Below are positions 24,806-36,260 of a DNA stretch of 64,000 nt, in pieces. The stretch covers positions 14,405,213 to 14,469,212 of the forward strand of contig NC_092574.1 in assembly GCF_037975245.1 (NCBI RefSeq), read 5' to 3'. The stretch comes from Apostichopus japonicus (taxonomy: Eukaryota > Echinodermata > Holothuroidea > Aspidochirotida > Stichopodidae). Made by a program: the position numbers and the translations under genes. The first letter of the stretch is position 1, and each line of letters opens with the position of its first letter. Below the pieces are notes generated by a model. The model saw nothing but the letters and a program-made list of their open reading frames with translations. It was not told the origin of the DNA and did no database searches.

Positions 24806-26667
24806 GAATGTTTTTCTAGCCATGACTGTGGAAGGTGGAGGTGGACGGAAGGAAGTGGATATAGACGCTGGACTATGCCACCAGAAGAAGAGGGGGATCC
24901 CTGGGATAGTGGGGGGTTTATGTATTTTATATGTTTAAATGTTTTTCTAGCTTTGATTTTTCAGATCCAGTAGATGGATTAAAGAAGCCGGAAGACATAA
25001 GAAGAAGGATGATGACTGTGGAAGGTGGAGGTGGACGGGGGAAGGAAGTGGATTTAGACGCTGGACTTTGCCACCAGAAGAAGAGGGGGTTCCTGGGATA
25101 GTGGGGGGTTAATGTATTTGATATGTTTAACTGTTTTTCTAGCTTTTATCTTTCAGATCCAGTGGATGGATTAAAGAAGCAGGAAGACATAAGAAGAAGG
25201 ATGATGACTGTGGAAGGTGGAGGTGGACGGAAGGAAGTGGATTTAGACGCTGGACTTTGCCACCAGAAGAAGAGGGGGTCCCTGGGTTAGTGGGTGGGTT
25301 ATGTAATTAATATGTTTAAATGATTTTCTAGCTTTTATCTTTCAGATCCAGAGAATGGATTAAAGAAGCAGGACGACATAGGAAGTAGGATGATGACTGT
25401 GGAAGGTGGAGGTGGATGGAAGGAAGTGGATTAAGACGCTGGAATTTGCCACCAGAAGAAGAGGGGGGTCCCTGGGATAGTGGGTGGTTTATGTATTTGA
25501 TATGTTTGAATGTTTTTCTAGCCATGACTGTGGAAGGTGGAGGTGGACGGAAGGAAGTGGATATAGACGCTGGACTATGCCACCAGAAGAAGAGGGGGAT
25601 CCCTGGGATAGTGGGGGGTTTATGTATTTTATATGTTTAACTGTTTTTCTAGCCTAGATCTTTCAGATGCAGAGGATAGATTAAAGAAGCAGGAGGACTT
25701 AGGAAGTAGGATGATGACTGTGGAAGGTGGAGGTGGACTGAAGGAAGTGGATTAAGACGCTGGACTATGCCACCTGAAGAAGAGGGGGGTCCCTGGGATA
25801 GTGGGTGGTTTATGTATTTGATATGTTAAACTGTTTTTCTAGCCTAGATCTTTCAGATGCAGAGGATAGATTAAAGAAGCAGGACGACATAGGAAGTAGG
25901 ATGATGACTGTGGAAGGTGGAGGTGGACGGAAGGAAGTGGACTAAGACGCTGGACTATGCCACCAGAAGAAGAGGGGGGTCCCTGGGATAGTGGGTGGTT
26001 TATGTATTTGATATGTTTGAATGTTTTTCTAGCCATGACTGTGGAAGGTGGAGGTGGACGGAAGGAAGTGGATTGAGACGCTGGACTTTGCCACCAGAAG
26101 AAGAGGGGGGTCCCTGGGATAGTGGGTGGCTTATGTATTTGATATGTTTAAATGTTTTTCTAGCTTTGATTTTTCAGATCCAGTAGATGGATTAAAGAAG
26201 CCGGAAGACATAAGAAGACATATGTAATTAATATGTTTTAACTGTGTTTCTAGCCTTGTTCTTTCAGATCCAGTGGATGGATTAAAGAAGCAGGACGAAG
26301 ACGTAAGAAGAAGGATGATGTCGGCAGAAGGTGTACGTAGAGGGAAGGAGGTGGATAAAAATGCTTGACAATGCCACCAGAAGAAGAGGGGGGTCCCTGG
26401 GATAGTGGGTGGGTTATGTATTTGATATGTTTAATTGTTTTTTTAGCTTTGTTCTTTAAGACCCAGCTGATGGATTAAAGACTCAGGCCTAAGACATTGT
26501 AAGCAGAAGGATGATGATGGTGGAGGTGGACGGAAGGAAGTGGATTTAGACGTTGGACGATGCCACCAGAAGAAGAGGGGAGGGGTTTCTGGGTTAGCGG
26601 GTGGGTTATGTTTTGATATGTTTAAACTGTTTTTGTAGCTTTATTTTTTTTTGCTTTGCTCTTTCAG

Positions 26668-26759
26668 GTCCAGTAGATGGATTAAAGATGCAGGATGAAG
26701 ACATAAGAAGAAGGATGATGAAGGTGGAAGGTGTATGTAGAAGGAAGGAGGTGGATTAA
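26668..26759 (+). pseudogene. last array unit, second diverged copy of the terminal exon
   Basis: A long T-run and CTCTTTCAG precede this unit. The frame reads PVDGLKMQDEDIRRRMMKVE then GVCRRKEVD and TAA at 26757-26759. It could act as an alternative terminal exon for the exon at 15934, because G|GT restores a Gly codon at the junction. Whether it is spliced is unknown; it may be a non-functional relic. Confidence 0.35.
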
Positions 26760-27028
26760 GACGTTGGACGATGCCACCAGAAGAAGCGCTAGGACTCTCA
26801 CAACACGTTTACTCATTTTTAAGCCTACCAAATCAAAAAAATAACACCATGAAGAACAAAAAGTTATATCCAAGGGCACTACAACACTGCATATGTGCAG
26901 GCAAATGCATTCATAGTATTAGATGGTTTTATGTAGTCATTCTATGTTGAAAGTAAACCAGTGTCTTGTGTAACGACTGATATGTTGATACAAACAACTG
27001 GGATGGAAAATTTGTAGTCCAGACAACG

Positions 27029-27340
27029 CAGTGGCGTGCACAGGATTTCAAATGTTTTAGGACAATGCTTAAATTCCCTCGGACTGATTTGGGTAGGGGA
27101 CTTACGCATACTAGGGGGAGGCAGGGGCAGAATACCAAACCCCCAATTCAGATGACTTCAAATTCGATCAAAAGTTGTCGCAAAATTTGAGCAGCCTCAA
27201 GACAAAAAATGATATTCAATATAAAATTTAACAAATATTGTGAAGGTTTGAAATGTCGCAAGATAAACTCGACAAGGTTTCAAAATTCGGGCAAAACTTT
27301 CTGTCCCCCTCCCCAAATTGGGACGGTCTGTACTCCTATG
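27029..27340. mobile_element. hAT-type element end or fragment
   Basis: CAGTGGCGTGCACAGGATTT at 27029-27048 is a typical hAT-type left end. A weak counterpart, CTGTACTCCTATG, ends at 27340 (9 of 16 bases match in inverted alignment). No 8-bp duplication was found around it. The interior is A-rich and non-coding. Confidence 0.4.
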
Positions 27341-27341
27341 G

Positions 27342-28760
27342 TAGGGGCTGAACCATATATAAATCAGATTCCACCCTATGTTAACAATACAAATGTATTA
27401 GTCTCAAATGGCCCCTTTAAGCTATTAGGGTTTTTGATTAGTGCAAATAAGAGTGATGATATGTTAAGATTAAACTTCCAACCCAAACTTTCAAGGTTTA
27501 AAAATATTCTGCATATTTGGGCTTCATGCAGTTTATCTCCTATCAGTAGGAACATTATATTTAAGCGCTATGAACTCTCTCAATTCGTTTACTTACTTTA
27601 ATCCTACCAAATCCTCCACATATTTTTATTTCAAAGGTCGAAGAGATTATTTCCCATTTTATTTGGGCAAGGAAGCTGACAAGTTGAAGGGCTCTTCTTT
27701 AATAAACACCATTGAGAATGGGGCTTTATGAGCTATACATATCGAGAGCTTTATCCACAGTCTGAATTGTACATGGGTAAAGCGCTACTATAGTGAACGC
27801 TTTGGCCCGTGGAAAATACTTTTTTGATATGCATTTGTCATCTTTTGAGAAAAAACTTATTTTCCATTTTAATTTTAAAACTCAAGACGAAAACAATATT
27901 CCTAATACTTTTATATACTTATATATAAGACGGGTAGCCCAGGCCTGGAGCTAAAGGTGGCATGCAGAGAGCCAAGTGATTCGTTTGGGCATCAGATAAT
28001 TTGGAACAATTCGCAGATTCGCATTAACAAGAAAACAATATTCCAAAAAGAACTGTGTGATAGGGGAGTGGTTTATGTGGGAGACCTGTTTGGTAGGAAC
28101 GGTAACCCCTAAAGAATGACCGGCGTAGCATAAGATACAACCTGCAAAGAATACCTTTCACTTTTGATTGGGTGTAGTAAATGCAATTCAAGCAGGCTGG
28201 AGGCAAACTAATTGTGCCATTAAAGTAAGGCCTGATTTAAATGTCAAGGTCAACCTGTTAAACAGAGCTATAAATGCCTCTTCAATGTCCTAGTTTTGTT
28301 ACTCTTTTATCTTGAAAAGATTTGCTTGCCGACCGACGGCGCTAGAGAAATGGGATTAGGAGTTGTGTTTCACAAATTCTCTTGAAGCCAAACTGAAGTA
28401 CTTTCAATATAGATTCCTTCACAGAATTGTACCAACAAGTTGCTCTTTGTAATGGGAAGGGCGGATTCTGTGCACTGTACGTTCTGTAGTATTTATTCTG
28501 GGGCTGTAGTTTTACTTCAGAATGTAGATTCCTCTGTAAACCAATTTTTATTCTCTAAGAGAGATGTTTGTTCAAGTAGAGAAGTATAATTTATATAAGC
28601 AGAGGAAACAAAACAAACAAGGAGTAACTTATCCAGGAATGAGAAATGTATTTATTAACTGTTTGACCTTTTCATTTAATTTATGATTAAGTGGTTGATT
28701 TCACTACGTTGTTTATGTTATGATTTGTAAAATGCATGAAACTGAAATAAAAGTTAAGTG
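27342..28760 (+). pseudogene. decayed Tx1/L1-clade LINE, reverse transcriptase C-terminal part
   Basis: Pieces of a non-LTR retrotransposon ORF2 C-terminus are readable in shifting frames. The first is GPFKLLGFLISANKSDD and LSPISRNIIFKRYELSQFVY (27410-27600). After a frameshift near 27600 comes LPNPPHIFISKVEEIISHFI followed by WARKLT. Further on are IIWNNSQIRINKKTIFQKEL and CDRGVVYVGDLFGRNG (about 28000-28105), then LKYFQYRFLHRIVPTSCSL (about 28390-28450), followed by a His-Cys rich remnant. This order, from the RT thumb through the FIW motif and the I(D/N)xKxIF block to the YFQYR-LH block, is that of Tx1-like L1 elements. Several stops and shifts show it is dead. Only the 3' part is present, as usual for 5'-truncated LINEs. 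The 3' edge near 28760 is A-rich but has no clear tail. Confidence 0.75.
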
Positions 28761-28764
28761 CCAC

Positions 28765-29095
28765 CGCGTACATTGCCCAACAGAGTAATTAATTTACTAG
28801 CCTTGAGAGTAATTGACAATGGATACTTAAGACATGTATTGTATGCAAAGTTTGCTAAGTAACTTTAACGTACATCAGCTATTAAATCTATAATGATTAG
28901 ACCACGTGCAATATTAACTTTGAAAACGTGGGGACAGATTTACTCAACATTTTTGTACATCTCTTTTGAAATTTCTGTAACTAAGTAAGCAACGAGTATA
29001 CTAGAGAAGGTTAACACTGTAAACACAACAATCTATATATTTTTGTATCTGTTTGTACATGTGAAAGATCATCTGAGGTCAGGTTTTGGATTTAA
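28765..29095. other. no recognisable feature
   Basis: AT-rich sequence between the LINE relic and the first hammerhead motif. Nothing repeated or coding was recognised. Confidence 0.5.
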
Positions 29096-29098
29096 CTC

Positions 29099-29134
29099 CT
29101 GATGAGTCCCAAAAGGACGAAACCGGTCGTGAAG
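29099..29134 (+). ncRNA. hammerhead ribozyme core, stem I degraded
   Basis: The invariant core is intact: CTGATGA (29099-29105), stem II GTCC/GGAC with a CAAAA loop (29106-29118), GAAA (29119-29122), CCG, then GTC (29126-29128) as the expected cleavage triplet. Stem I is not: the 3' strand GTGAAG (29129-29134) faces TAACTC, which cannot pair beyond isolated bases. The 3' continuation (TTTTTCTGGTGTGTTATTC) matches that of the second copy. This copy lacks the tRNA-like head, so it is probably a truncated, inactive insertion. Confidence 0.7.
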
Positions 29135-29179
29135 TGGAATTTTTCTGGTGTGTTATTCTTTATATATATATATATTCTT

Positions 29180-29213
<34 letters not shown>

Positions 29214-29331
29214 CTGTGTAAATTGTCAGATTCAAAGTACCAGGGGTGCACTCTGTACAATCATAACCCTTGGGTAATCCGCCCTAAATGACAGTTATAC
29301 AAAGCTAATTTATACGCAATCACACCATTAG

Positions 29332-29715
<384 letters not shown>

Positions 29716-29754
29716 AATGAAAATCGTAATGAGTTGGAAAATCAAGAACAGTGA

Positions 29755-29860
29755 AAAAACTTCCAGCCTCCACCAGGATGATTCGAACCCGGGCCTCCCG
29801 CTTTGTACGCGGACACCCTAACCAACTAGGCCATGGACGCTGATTGTATGTCCAGACCGT
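29755..29860 (-). mobile_element. tRNA-derived SINE head or tRNA-like pseudogene
   Basis: On the minus strand there is an A box-like TGGCCTAGTTGG (29822-29833) and a B box GGTTCGAATC (29780-29789). An anticodon-like hairpin CCGC-GTACAAA-GCGG lies between them. The T-stem does not pair and the implied anticodon ACA is atypical, so it is not a working tRNA. The 3' part runs toward CTGGAAGTTTTTTCACTG and then a TA repeat. A SINE is the best reading. Confidence 0.55.
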
Positions 29861-29936
29861 CGAATGTCGTATGTCGAAACCGGTAAGGAAGGTCGTAATT
29901 CCACTGTAGGCGTTTGTCCACTGTAGGAGTTTGTCA

Positions 29937-29937
<1 letters not shown>

Positions 29938-29991
<54 letters not shown>
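29938..29991. repeat. (TA)n microsatellite
   Basis: About 54 bp of uninterrupted TA dinucleotides. Confidence 0.95.
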
Positions 29992-29995
<4 letters not shown>

Positions 29996-32900
29996 ATAAC
30001 CTACCATATACACATCACAAAGTTTACACTACCATTAATTTTGTATCACAATATTTGGGTTTTCATATACAAAAGTTTACACCCTCCCTAAGAACTTGGC
30101 AGGAACATAATTTACCCCCTGCCTGCTTTCTGACAATATCGTAAACAATCACCCTCTTAACCCATCTGCCTCCGGCATCTTAATAAAGTACATTGATGTA
30201 AAAGTTGTGAATCATTATACCCCAAGGGAATCAACCATTTGTTCTATCCCTATTCACGTTCCAACGCGGAATGCGTCTTCCTAAAGGGAAATGGTGAATT
30301 ACACGTTGTTTGAAAACCGCTTACGTGACATCAGCTACATTTAGGATTACGCACTTGGAACACTGCGGGAGCTTGTTAAACGACTTCTAAAATGTACAAG
30401 CCGTCGTAACGAAAATAATTTACACGGATTTAAATATTGGCGATACTGCTTATGTGGACGGACTATTTCGAGCCCATCTCGTGCGTCGTTTAGAATATCA
30501 AGCCGAAGGTATGAGGTATGAATTGGATTCGTTCAGTCTTTTTTAAACTTTTGCTCATTTCAATGTGTCATAAACTACATCCATAATTCTTAATTTAAAT
30601 TTCAAATTGCTCAGAATTAAAGCATTTGATAGATGGTCTAGAAGTATCACTGCATAGTATAGCTCTAGGCAACACGTTAATTACATAAGCCTATATAGGA
30701 TATTTATGAGATGCAAGAGAGCCACTTTTCTCTTACTTTGTATAGTCTATATGTATCATATATTTATAACCTCTTAAATATTTTTACGATAAAACGTCTA
30801 AAAGAAACTGAAACTTTCAAAATTCCACAAGCTGATTTGAATCACACTAACTGATTTTATTTTCTGAATAGATTGATTGCGAACGATTTAAAGAAGATAC
30901 GCCTGTCGGAAATATGTTTGTGTGAATAATTTGGGATCTTGCGTCTTGTATGAGAAAAGAGGGTTGCGATTAGGAAACGTCTTCTATAATTAAATGGAAT
31001 TCAAAATAAAATAAACCTGTAAGCAAACTGCTTATCCACTAGAGAGCCTGTGTAAGAGAATGTGTAATGAAGTAAAAGTATAAGGTATGTAAAAATAAAG
31101 GAAATTGTAAGGAAATCACATCTCCCTGCAGTTAACAGATGCCGTGTGACAGTTAAATAGCGTGTATATATTAGACATCTGACTACGGACGGAGTGGGCT
31201 TGTGTTGGTGTGATTGTGTGTGACGGAGGGGGGGGGGGGGGGCAAGGCGATCGAACCGTCCGTATTTTTAAATGAAATCAGTAGCCTATTGGTCCTGAAA
31301 ATTTGCTACAAGTTTGCCAAAGTATACCTCTCCCTCAACTTGAAAGTTCTCATCTTATCAAATATATACCCATCAGAAATTGGGAATGTTAACATTTTGT
31401 AATAACTTTGATACGATCTGCGAAGAGAAATTATTTGCGGGTAAAGTAAAATGTTTCTCTGAAAAGCTAAACTTGAATGGCCATTATTATGATCCTTGCA
31501 TCATATTTGATGGTTGTGCCTTTGTTAAGTAGGATTTTCATAGTTTTTAAAGTTAAACACTGGATCACAAACCTGCAGTCAAAGAAGGGGGATCAAAAAA
31601 GAAATAATTTTGCGTTCGTTTAATATATAGTTTGCATGCGCCAAACTGAGTCAAACCTGTAATCCACATTGAACCAAATGTAAACAATTTGCTGAAGCCA
31701 GCCGTAAGCGGTCAATCAGATCTCTCGTTAAAACATAAGAAATATTTAAGTTAACAACAATATAAGAATTCATTCAAACTTTTGCCCATGCAGAAAGTTT
31801 TGTAATCTCTGTACAAATCACTGAATTGTAAATAAGCAATCCACGCCCCCATCCGCCCCCCCCCCCACCCTCACCCACAACTTCATCTGGTATTGTTAAG
31901 TTATCAAATTTTGCTCTTTGGCGATGAACATGGACATTCAAATTTATTGGGACATAAATGTAACATAGGTTTTCTAGATGCCTCCACGATATGATTTAAC
32001 TGTTTTTATGGGGGGGGGGGTTGTACTTTATTTTTAAAAAATTTTTTTTTTGCTTTATTTTTCTAAATGTTATATAACTAAATGATTTTTGATGAAACCC
32101 CGGGGCTCATATTCATATATATACATATAAGCATACCAGTAGAATAGGAATGAAAAACAATCGAGGGACAGCCACACAATATTTTTCTTGTTTTTTTTTC
32201 TGTTTCCCCTCTGTCCGGCAAAGGTTACGTATACTTTCGACACATAGTTTATTGACACTCAGTGAAGTTTGTTTTTTCCCCCAAAGTGAAGAACCTGCTT
32301 TGTTCTCAGTATATAGGACTGCTTATAATGGCTTCACTTCGGCACAATTCATTCATGTTTACTTACTCAAACATGTTAATTTATGTGACGGCCATTAAAG
32401 TCGTTCACCATGAAGTTATCATCGAGGGAAGTCGGAGAGTTGTAAATTAAGCTGCAAATATTTTGCGAATGTTTAATGTCATCAGGAAGCTGCATGCGGG
32501 GGGGGGGGGGGGTGTCTGTCGGGTATTTGAGAATCTTTGCTAATAACATAACTTGTACAATTTATTATTGGGTTCACACACTGAGGTCAAAAAAATGTAA
32601 TTGGCATGTTGTTTGAGGTATTAAGTACGGTAACTGACAGTTTTGAAAAATCTACATTTGAAGAAATATTACATTATATGTCACTGGTTTTCTGAAAAAT
32701 TCCCTCATTTTTTTGACGGCGAAGGAAGAGGGGGAGGACTTGGGGTGTACCAAATCCACTGTTACGAGGATTGGTCAATTACATCACAATTTAACTAATT
32801 GCGAATAGAAACACTTTTTGTTTTTAATTTGACCAAATCAACCAACAATTGTTGAAAATGAGATGACAATTGATCCAAACACGGTTATACACTCTTCTAT

Positions 32901-33255
32901 CATTTGAATCAAATGATCATTCCTTAAGAAGTTTATTGGTTAATACTTACGACTCTTAACATTTAGAGGCCGAGATATACTTTTGAACATATAACATTAA
33001 TCACATGTCAAAATAATGACATTTGTTTTCAAAAAGTTTGACGTTCAATTCAAAACTTGTAATGAAACTTCACTTTTGAAGCTATAGTAACTGCAATTTC
33101 ATCAAGACCTTTTTTCATCAAGACCTTTTCAAAGTTTGCATTAAATTTAAACAGATGCTATATTATACATACGCGTCTGATGTCTTGTTGTTATTCTTAG
33201 CGTAAATTGTGTCTGGCCTCGTATACAGCGGCAAGTATATGTGTTAGTATCCATC
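29992..33255. other. intergenic or intronic DNA with long G and C homopolymers
   Basis: No convincing exon or RNA gene. Long homopolymers stand out: a G-run near 31226-31243, a C-run near 31857-31867, G10 near 32011 and a G-run near 32499-32512. Such runs are common throughout this window and sit inside otherwise AT-rich sequence. Confidence 0.55.
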
Positions 33256-34290
33256 TATTCCTTACACTCTTTTCTCTATCTTCTATCTTAAGTACTCTAC
33301 ACTGTTTCCACTATCCTCCTTTTCTATCCTGCATCCCGCATCCTCCACCCTTTATCCTCTATCATCTGCCTCTATCCTGTATATCTCATCCTCTCTTCTC
33401 TATCGTCTATCCTCAATCCATTGGCGTAGGAGGCGGGGAGCTGCAGCCCGCCCCCCCCCCAACAAAATATTTTTGAAAAAAATCGGGCAATACGTTGAGA
33501 ATTTTTCGGGCACCTACTAAAAGAAATATAATTTGCAATGTGTTTTTCAATGGTTAACTTCTATTATTATTTTCATTTTTATTGTACCGACTTCTCCAAT
33601 AATGATAAGCAATATGGAAGGGTAATAATTACACGGCAAATGATTGTATGATATTGGCATGCGATGTAATAACCGATTCATGCCTATGTGATGTGCACAT
33701 TAAGATGTTGAGCGCGCAAAAAGTTGTGGTTATATTTTCGGGCAAGTCGTTACAGCCCCCCCCCCCCTCCCCCAATAAAATTGGTCGCCTATGCCTCAAT
33801 CTACCCTCTGTCCTTATTCCTTCATTCTTTATCATCTACCATTTACATGATCATCTATCCTCTATACCATATGCTCTATCGTGTATCCTTTCCTTCCTCT
33901 ACTCTCTGTCCACATTCCTCTATCCTCTATGGTGTAGCAACTATATTCTATCCCCTATTCCATATCAACTCTTCTCTATCGTGTATCCTAAATCTACCCT
34001 CTGTCCTTCTTCCTCCATCCTGTACCGTTTGCCCTCTATCCCATATGCTCTATCGTGTATCGTTAATTTCTCCTGTGATTCCTCTACTCTCTGTCCACAT
34101 TCCTCTATCTTCCGTAGTCTAGCATATATATATATACCAAATTCTCTCTCTCCACCTCTCTCCCTGTTCTTTTCTTTGCGGTCCTTTTTTTTCCGCCAGA
34201 TCATTTCTCCTATATCCTCTCATCTATTTTCTCATATCTTATATCCTCTTTTTGCCTTTCCTCTATATCACTGATCATCTATCCATATGC
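33256..34290. repeat. degenerate pyrimidine-rich CTATCCTCT repeat, interrupted by a MITE
   Basis: Both 33256-33418 and 33802-34290 consist of loosely repeated C/T words such as CTATCCTCTATC, TCTATCGTGTATCC and CCTCTACTCTCTGTCCAC. The repeat continues on both sides of the element at 33419-33793, so it was present before that insertion. Long open frames through it are compositional. Confidence 0.75.
33419..33793. mobile_element. hAT-type MITE with perfect 8-bp target duplication
   Basis: CCTCAATC occurs at 33411-33418 and again at 33794-33801. Between them is a 375-bp element starting CATTGGCGTAGG and ending CGCCTATG; its first 8 bases match the reverse complement of the end at 7 of 8 positions (CATTGGCG versus CATAGGCG). 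G/C runs lie just inside both ends. No transposase frame is present. The surrounding C/T-rich repeat slightly raises the chance of an accidental 8-mer match. Confidence 0.7.
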
Positions 34291-35678
34291 AATCTTCTCA
34301 CTGCAAGTGTGTAAGTTGTTCATTCAGGACGTCTGAATCCTATATCCATATGTTTGTTTTCTTGTTTACAAATATATGTTCCTCAGTCTGTGCTTACATC
34401 TGTCTTTCTGTCTGTGGTTTTCCTCATATATCGCGTGTCCGTCTTCTCTCTGTATCAATCATGTGGTCGCACTCACTCTAAAACAGAAAACCCGAATAAC
34501 TATTCCCCCATCAGGCAACAGAGATAGTTGGATGTAAATGCTCCCTAAATACAGACACACCATTTTATTTGCTTACCGTGCTGTTTCACAGTAGCTCTAA
34601 GGTAACTCTTGAAAATTTGTTCACCTATTCCACGAAACCTACCAAGTATTAATCAGAATAATATCACAATTCATCAAACTAAGATACTATCACATTTCGT
34701 TTCCATCAAATTAAATATTTAGTATAATTAAGGATTTCGTTGAAGAGTAAGCAATTTGTCGCCCTTTGCACTTTAACGTTGAAAACAAACATTGAAACAT
34801 AAGCTGTAAAGCTAAACGAATTGAGGGATTCTAGTCTCCATTTGTACAGTAATAGCATGGTGTACAAGGGTTTCAAAACTTATGTACAAAATTGACAGTT
34901 TTAGCCGCCGCTCCAAGAATAAAAACAGTTACGCGACAAGCACTATGATTAGCGCAATGGGTTTTGATCTGATTCCTTGATATGAATACGTCTAATTTTC
35001 TGTTAATATGTAGGCCTATGTCCTGTAGTAATGTTCGTGTACAGAGATTGCCTTTTACTATATCAGATAACTCCACACAGTCAGTCGCCGATGTAATTAT
35101 GTATACCATTGTCGTTCGAGGTGGTGGCGAGCTACATGCAGGATATTATCATTACGCGATGTGTGTCACTAGTAGGTGTCAATTATATGTATATGGGTTT
35201 CAATCATAAGATATCTTGACAACTGTGCCCTGTCGTAGATTATTAATATAAACATGCAAAAAAATAAACGTGGAACCTGGATCAAGACTTGAGGATTAAT
35301 TTCGTCATAGTGTTCTATTGAGTTAACTACTCTGAGGTTCTACTTCGATATGACACGTAGCCCGTCAAATGGAATCTGATATTACTTAGTCCGTCAATCA
35401 TAGCTTCTAATCTATCAATGCTTCCACTTAGTTCTCGTTCAAATATCTGTCTTTCTTACTTCTTCTTCTTCTTCTTCTTGTCATTTCGAGGGATGTTATA
35501 AAGAGGTTATGTAAAGAACATTAATGATGATGCCGACGTTGCTCTTTCTCTTTAGTTTATACTTCATCATCTGTCAAGAATAAGCAACTCGCTCAAAATA
35601 ACCAACCTGCTATCGTGAGTCCCCCAGATACTATAGTTCGTGTGTGTGTATATGTACTAACCAGACTGACTTGTATAC
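34291..35678. other. no recognisable feature
   Basis: AT-rich sequence with a short TTC microsatellite near 35459-35480. No exon with supporting splice signals and no repeat family was recognised. Confidence 0.5.
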
Positions 35679-35686
35679 GAGTCGAG

Positions 35687-36038
35687 CAAGGGCGTAGGAA
35701 CCGGGGGGCTGGGGGCGCCAGCCCCCCCCCCCCCAGTGAAAAATATGGGGGGCGGAAGTATCATTCCGCCCCCCGCTCCGCAAGTCAGAAAACCCCTTTT
35801 TCATTTCCAAATGAGAAAAAATTCTCATTCGAAGCACCAAATTGCATCTAAGGCCAGGTGAAAATGCAAAATTCTTTACAAAATGGAGTGGGTGTTGAAG
35901 TGTGCTATATTGCACCAAATTGCATCTGAGGCCACCTGGAAATGCAAAAAATTTCCACACCCCCTCCCCTTAGACCCCTCCCCCAGGCCGGCCATCAGTC
36001 TTCAGCCCCCCACTCAAAAGTACCTTCCTACGCCACTG
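35687..36038. mobile_element. hAT-type MITE with perfect 8-bp target duplication
   Basis: GAGTCGAG occurs at 35679-35686 and 36039-36046. The 352-bp element begins CAAGGGCGTAGGAA and ends TTCCTACGCCACTG; the two ends match at 12 of 14 positions in inverted orientation and have the CA...TG form and CAGTGGCG core of hAT transposons. Inside the left end there is a G-run/C-run palindrome (GGGGGGCTGGGGGCGCCAGC). The interior has a direct repeat: CACCAAATTGCATCT, AGGCCA and TGGAAATGCAAAA-type words occur at about 35836 and 35914. No transposase is encoded. Confidence 0.85.
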
Positions 36039-36260
36039 GAGTCGAGTACAACCGCGTACGAGTACCAGTGCAATTAGCCCTTGGGCATGGGTACAAGTAC
36101 AACGCATGATTATGGGTACACAAGTAGAATTCCCTTTGGTATAAGTACGAGCCTACGAGTACACGACTCTATGCAAGGGCATACGTGTACACTTAAATTA
36201 TGTATTCAAACAAATACTTCCCAAAACCATCGAGTACTATAGTGAGTGAGAGTACAAGTC
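36039..36260. repeat. degenerate GAGTAC/GTACGAGTAC short repeat
   Basis: Words such as GTCGAGTACAA, GTACGAGTACC, GGGTACAAGTACAAC, AAGTACGAGCCTACGAGTAC recur irregularly. The MITE at 35687 inserted at its left edge. It is too degenerate to define a strict period. Confidence 0.5.

Larger units (their letters stand above)
17020..26800 (+). repeat. tandem array of about 55 exon-bearing units (190 bp and 129 bp)
   Basis: The standard unit is about 190 bp: GTTTTTCTAGCC, TGATCTTTCAG, then ATCCAGTGGATGGATTAAAG, GGATGATGACTGTGGAAGG, GGTGGACGGAAGGAAGTGG, CCACCAGAAGAAGAGG, TCCCTGGGATAGTGG and TATGTATTTGATATGTTTAA. A short class of about 129 bp lacks the segment from the TTTCAG acceptor to GATG (examples begin near 17415, 19450, 23192, 23891, 24404, 24819, 25520 and 26033). 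In almost all long units the stretch after TTTCAG stays open in the same phase, with exon-part lengths of 60, 63 or 66 nt. Three units carry GGA-to-TGA stops (20563, 20941, 22648), and a unit near 26460 is decayed. Long antisense frames in the array reflect a unit length divisible by three or close to it. Confidence 0.9.

Noticed and set aside
17020-26800. CRISPR-like or immune-type variable repeat array
   Set aside because: Units are contiguous and wholly repeated, with no unique spacers, and the genome is eukaryotic. A tandem exon-bearing satellite is the simpler reading.
27209-27601. 130-codon frame as a gene
   Set aside because: It joins non-coding hAT-like sequence to the LINE reverse transcriptase relic and breaks by frameshift near 27600.
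33648-34274. 208-codon frame rich in Ser, Pro, Leu and Tyr
   Set aside because: It starts inside a MITE and runs through a degenerate CTATCCTCT repeat; composition explains it.
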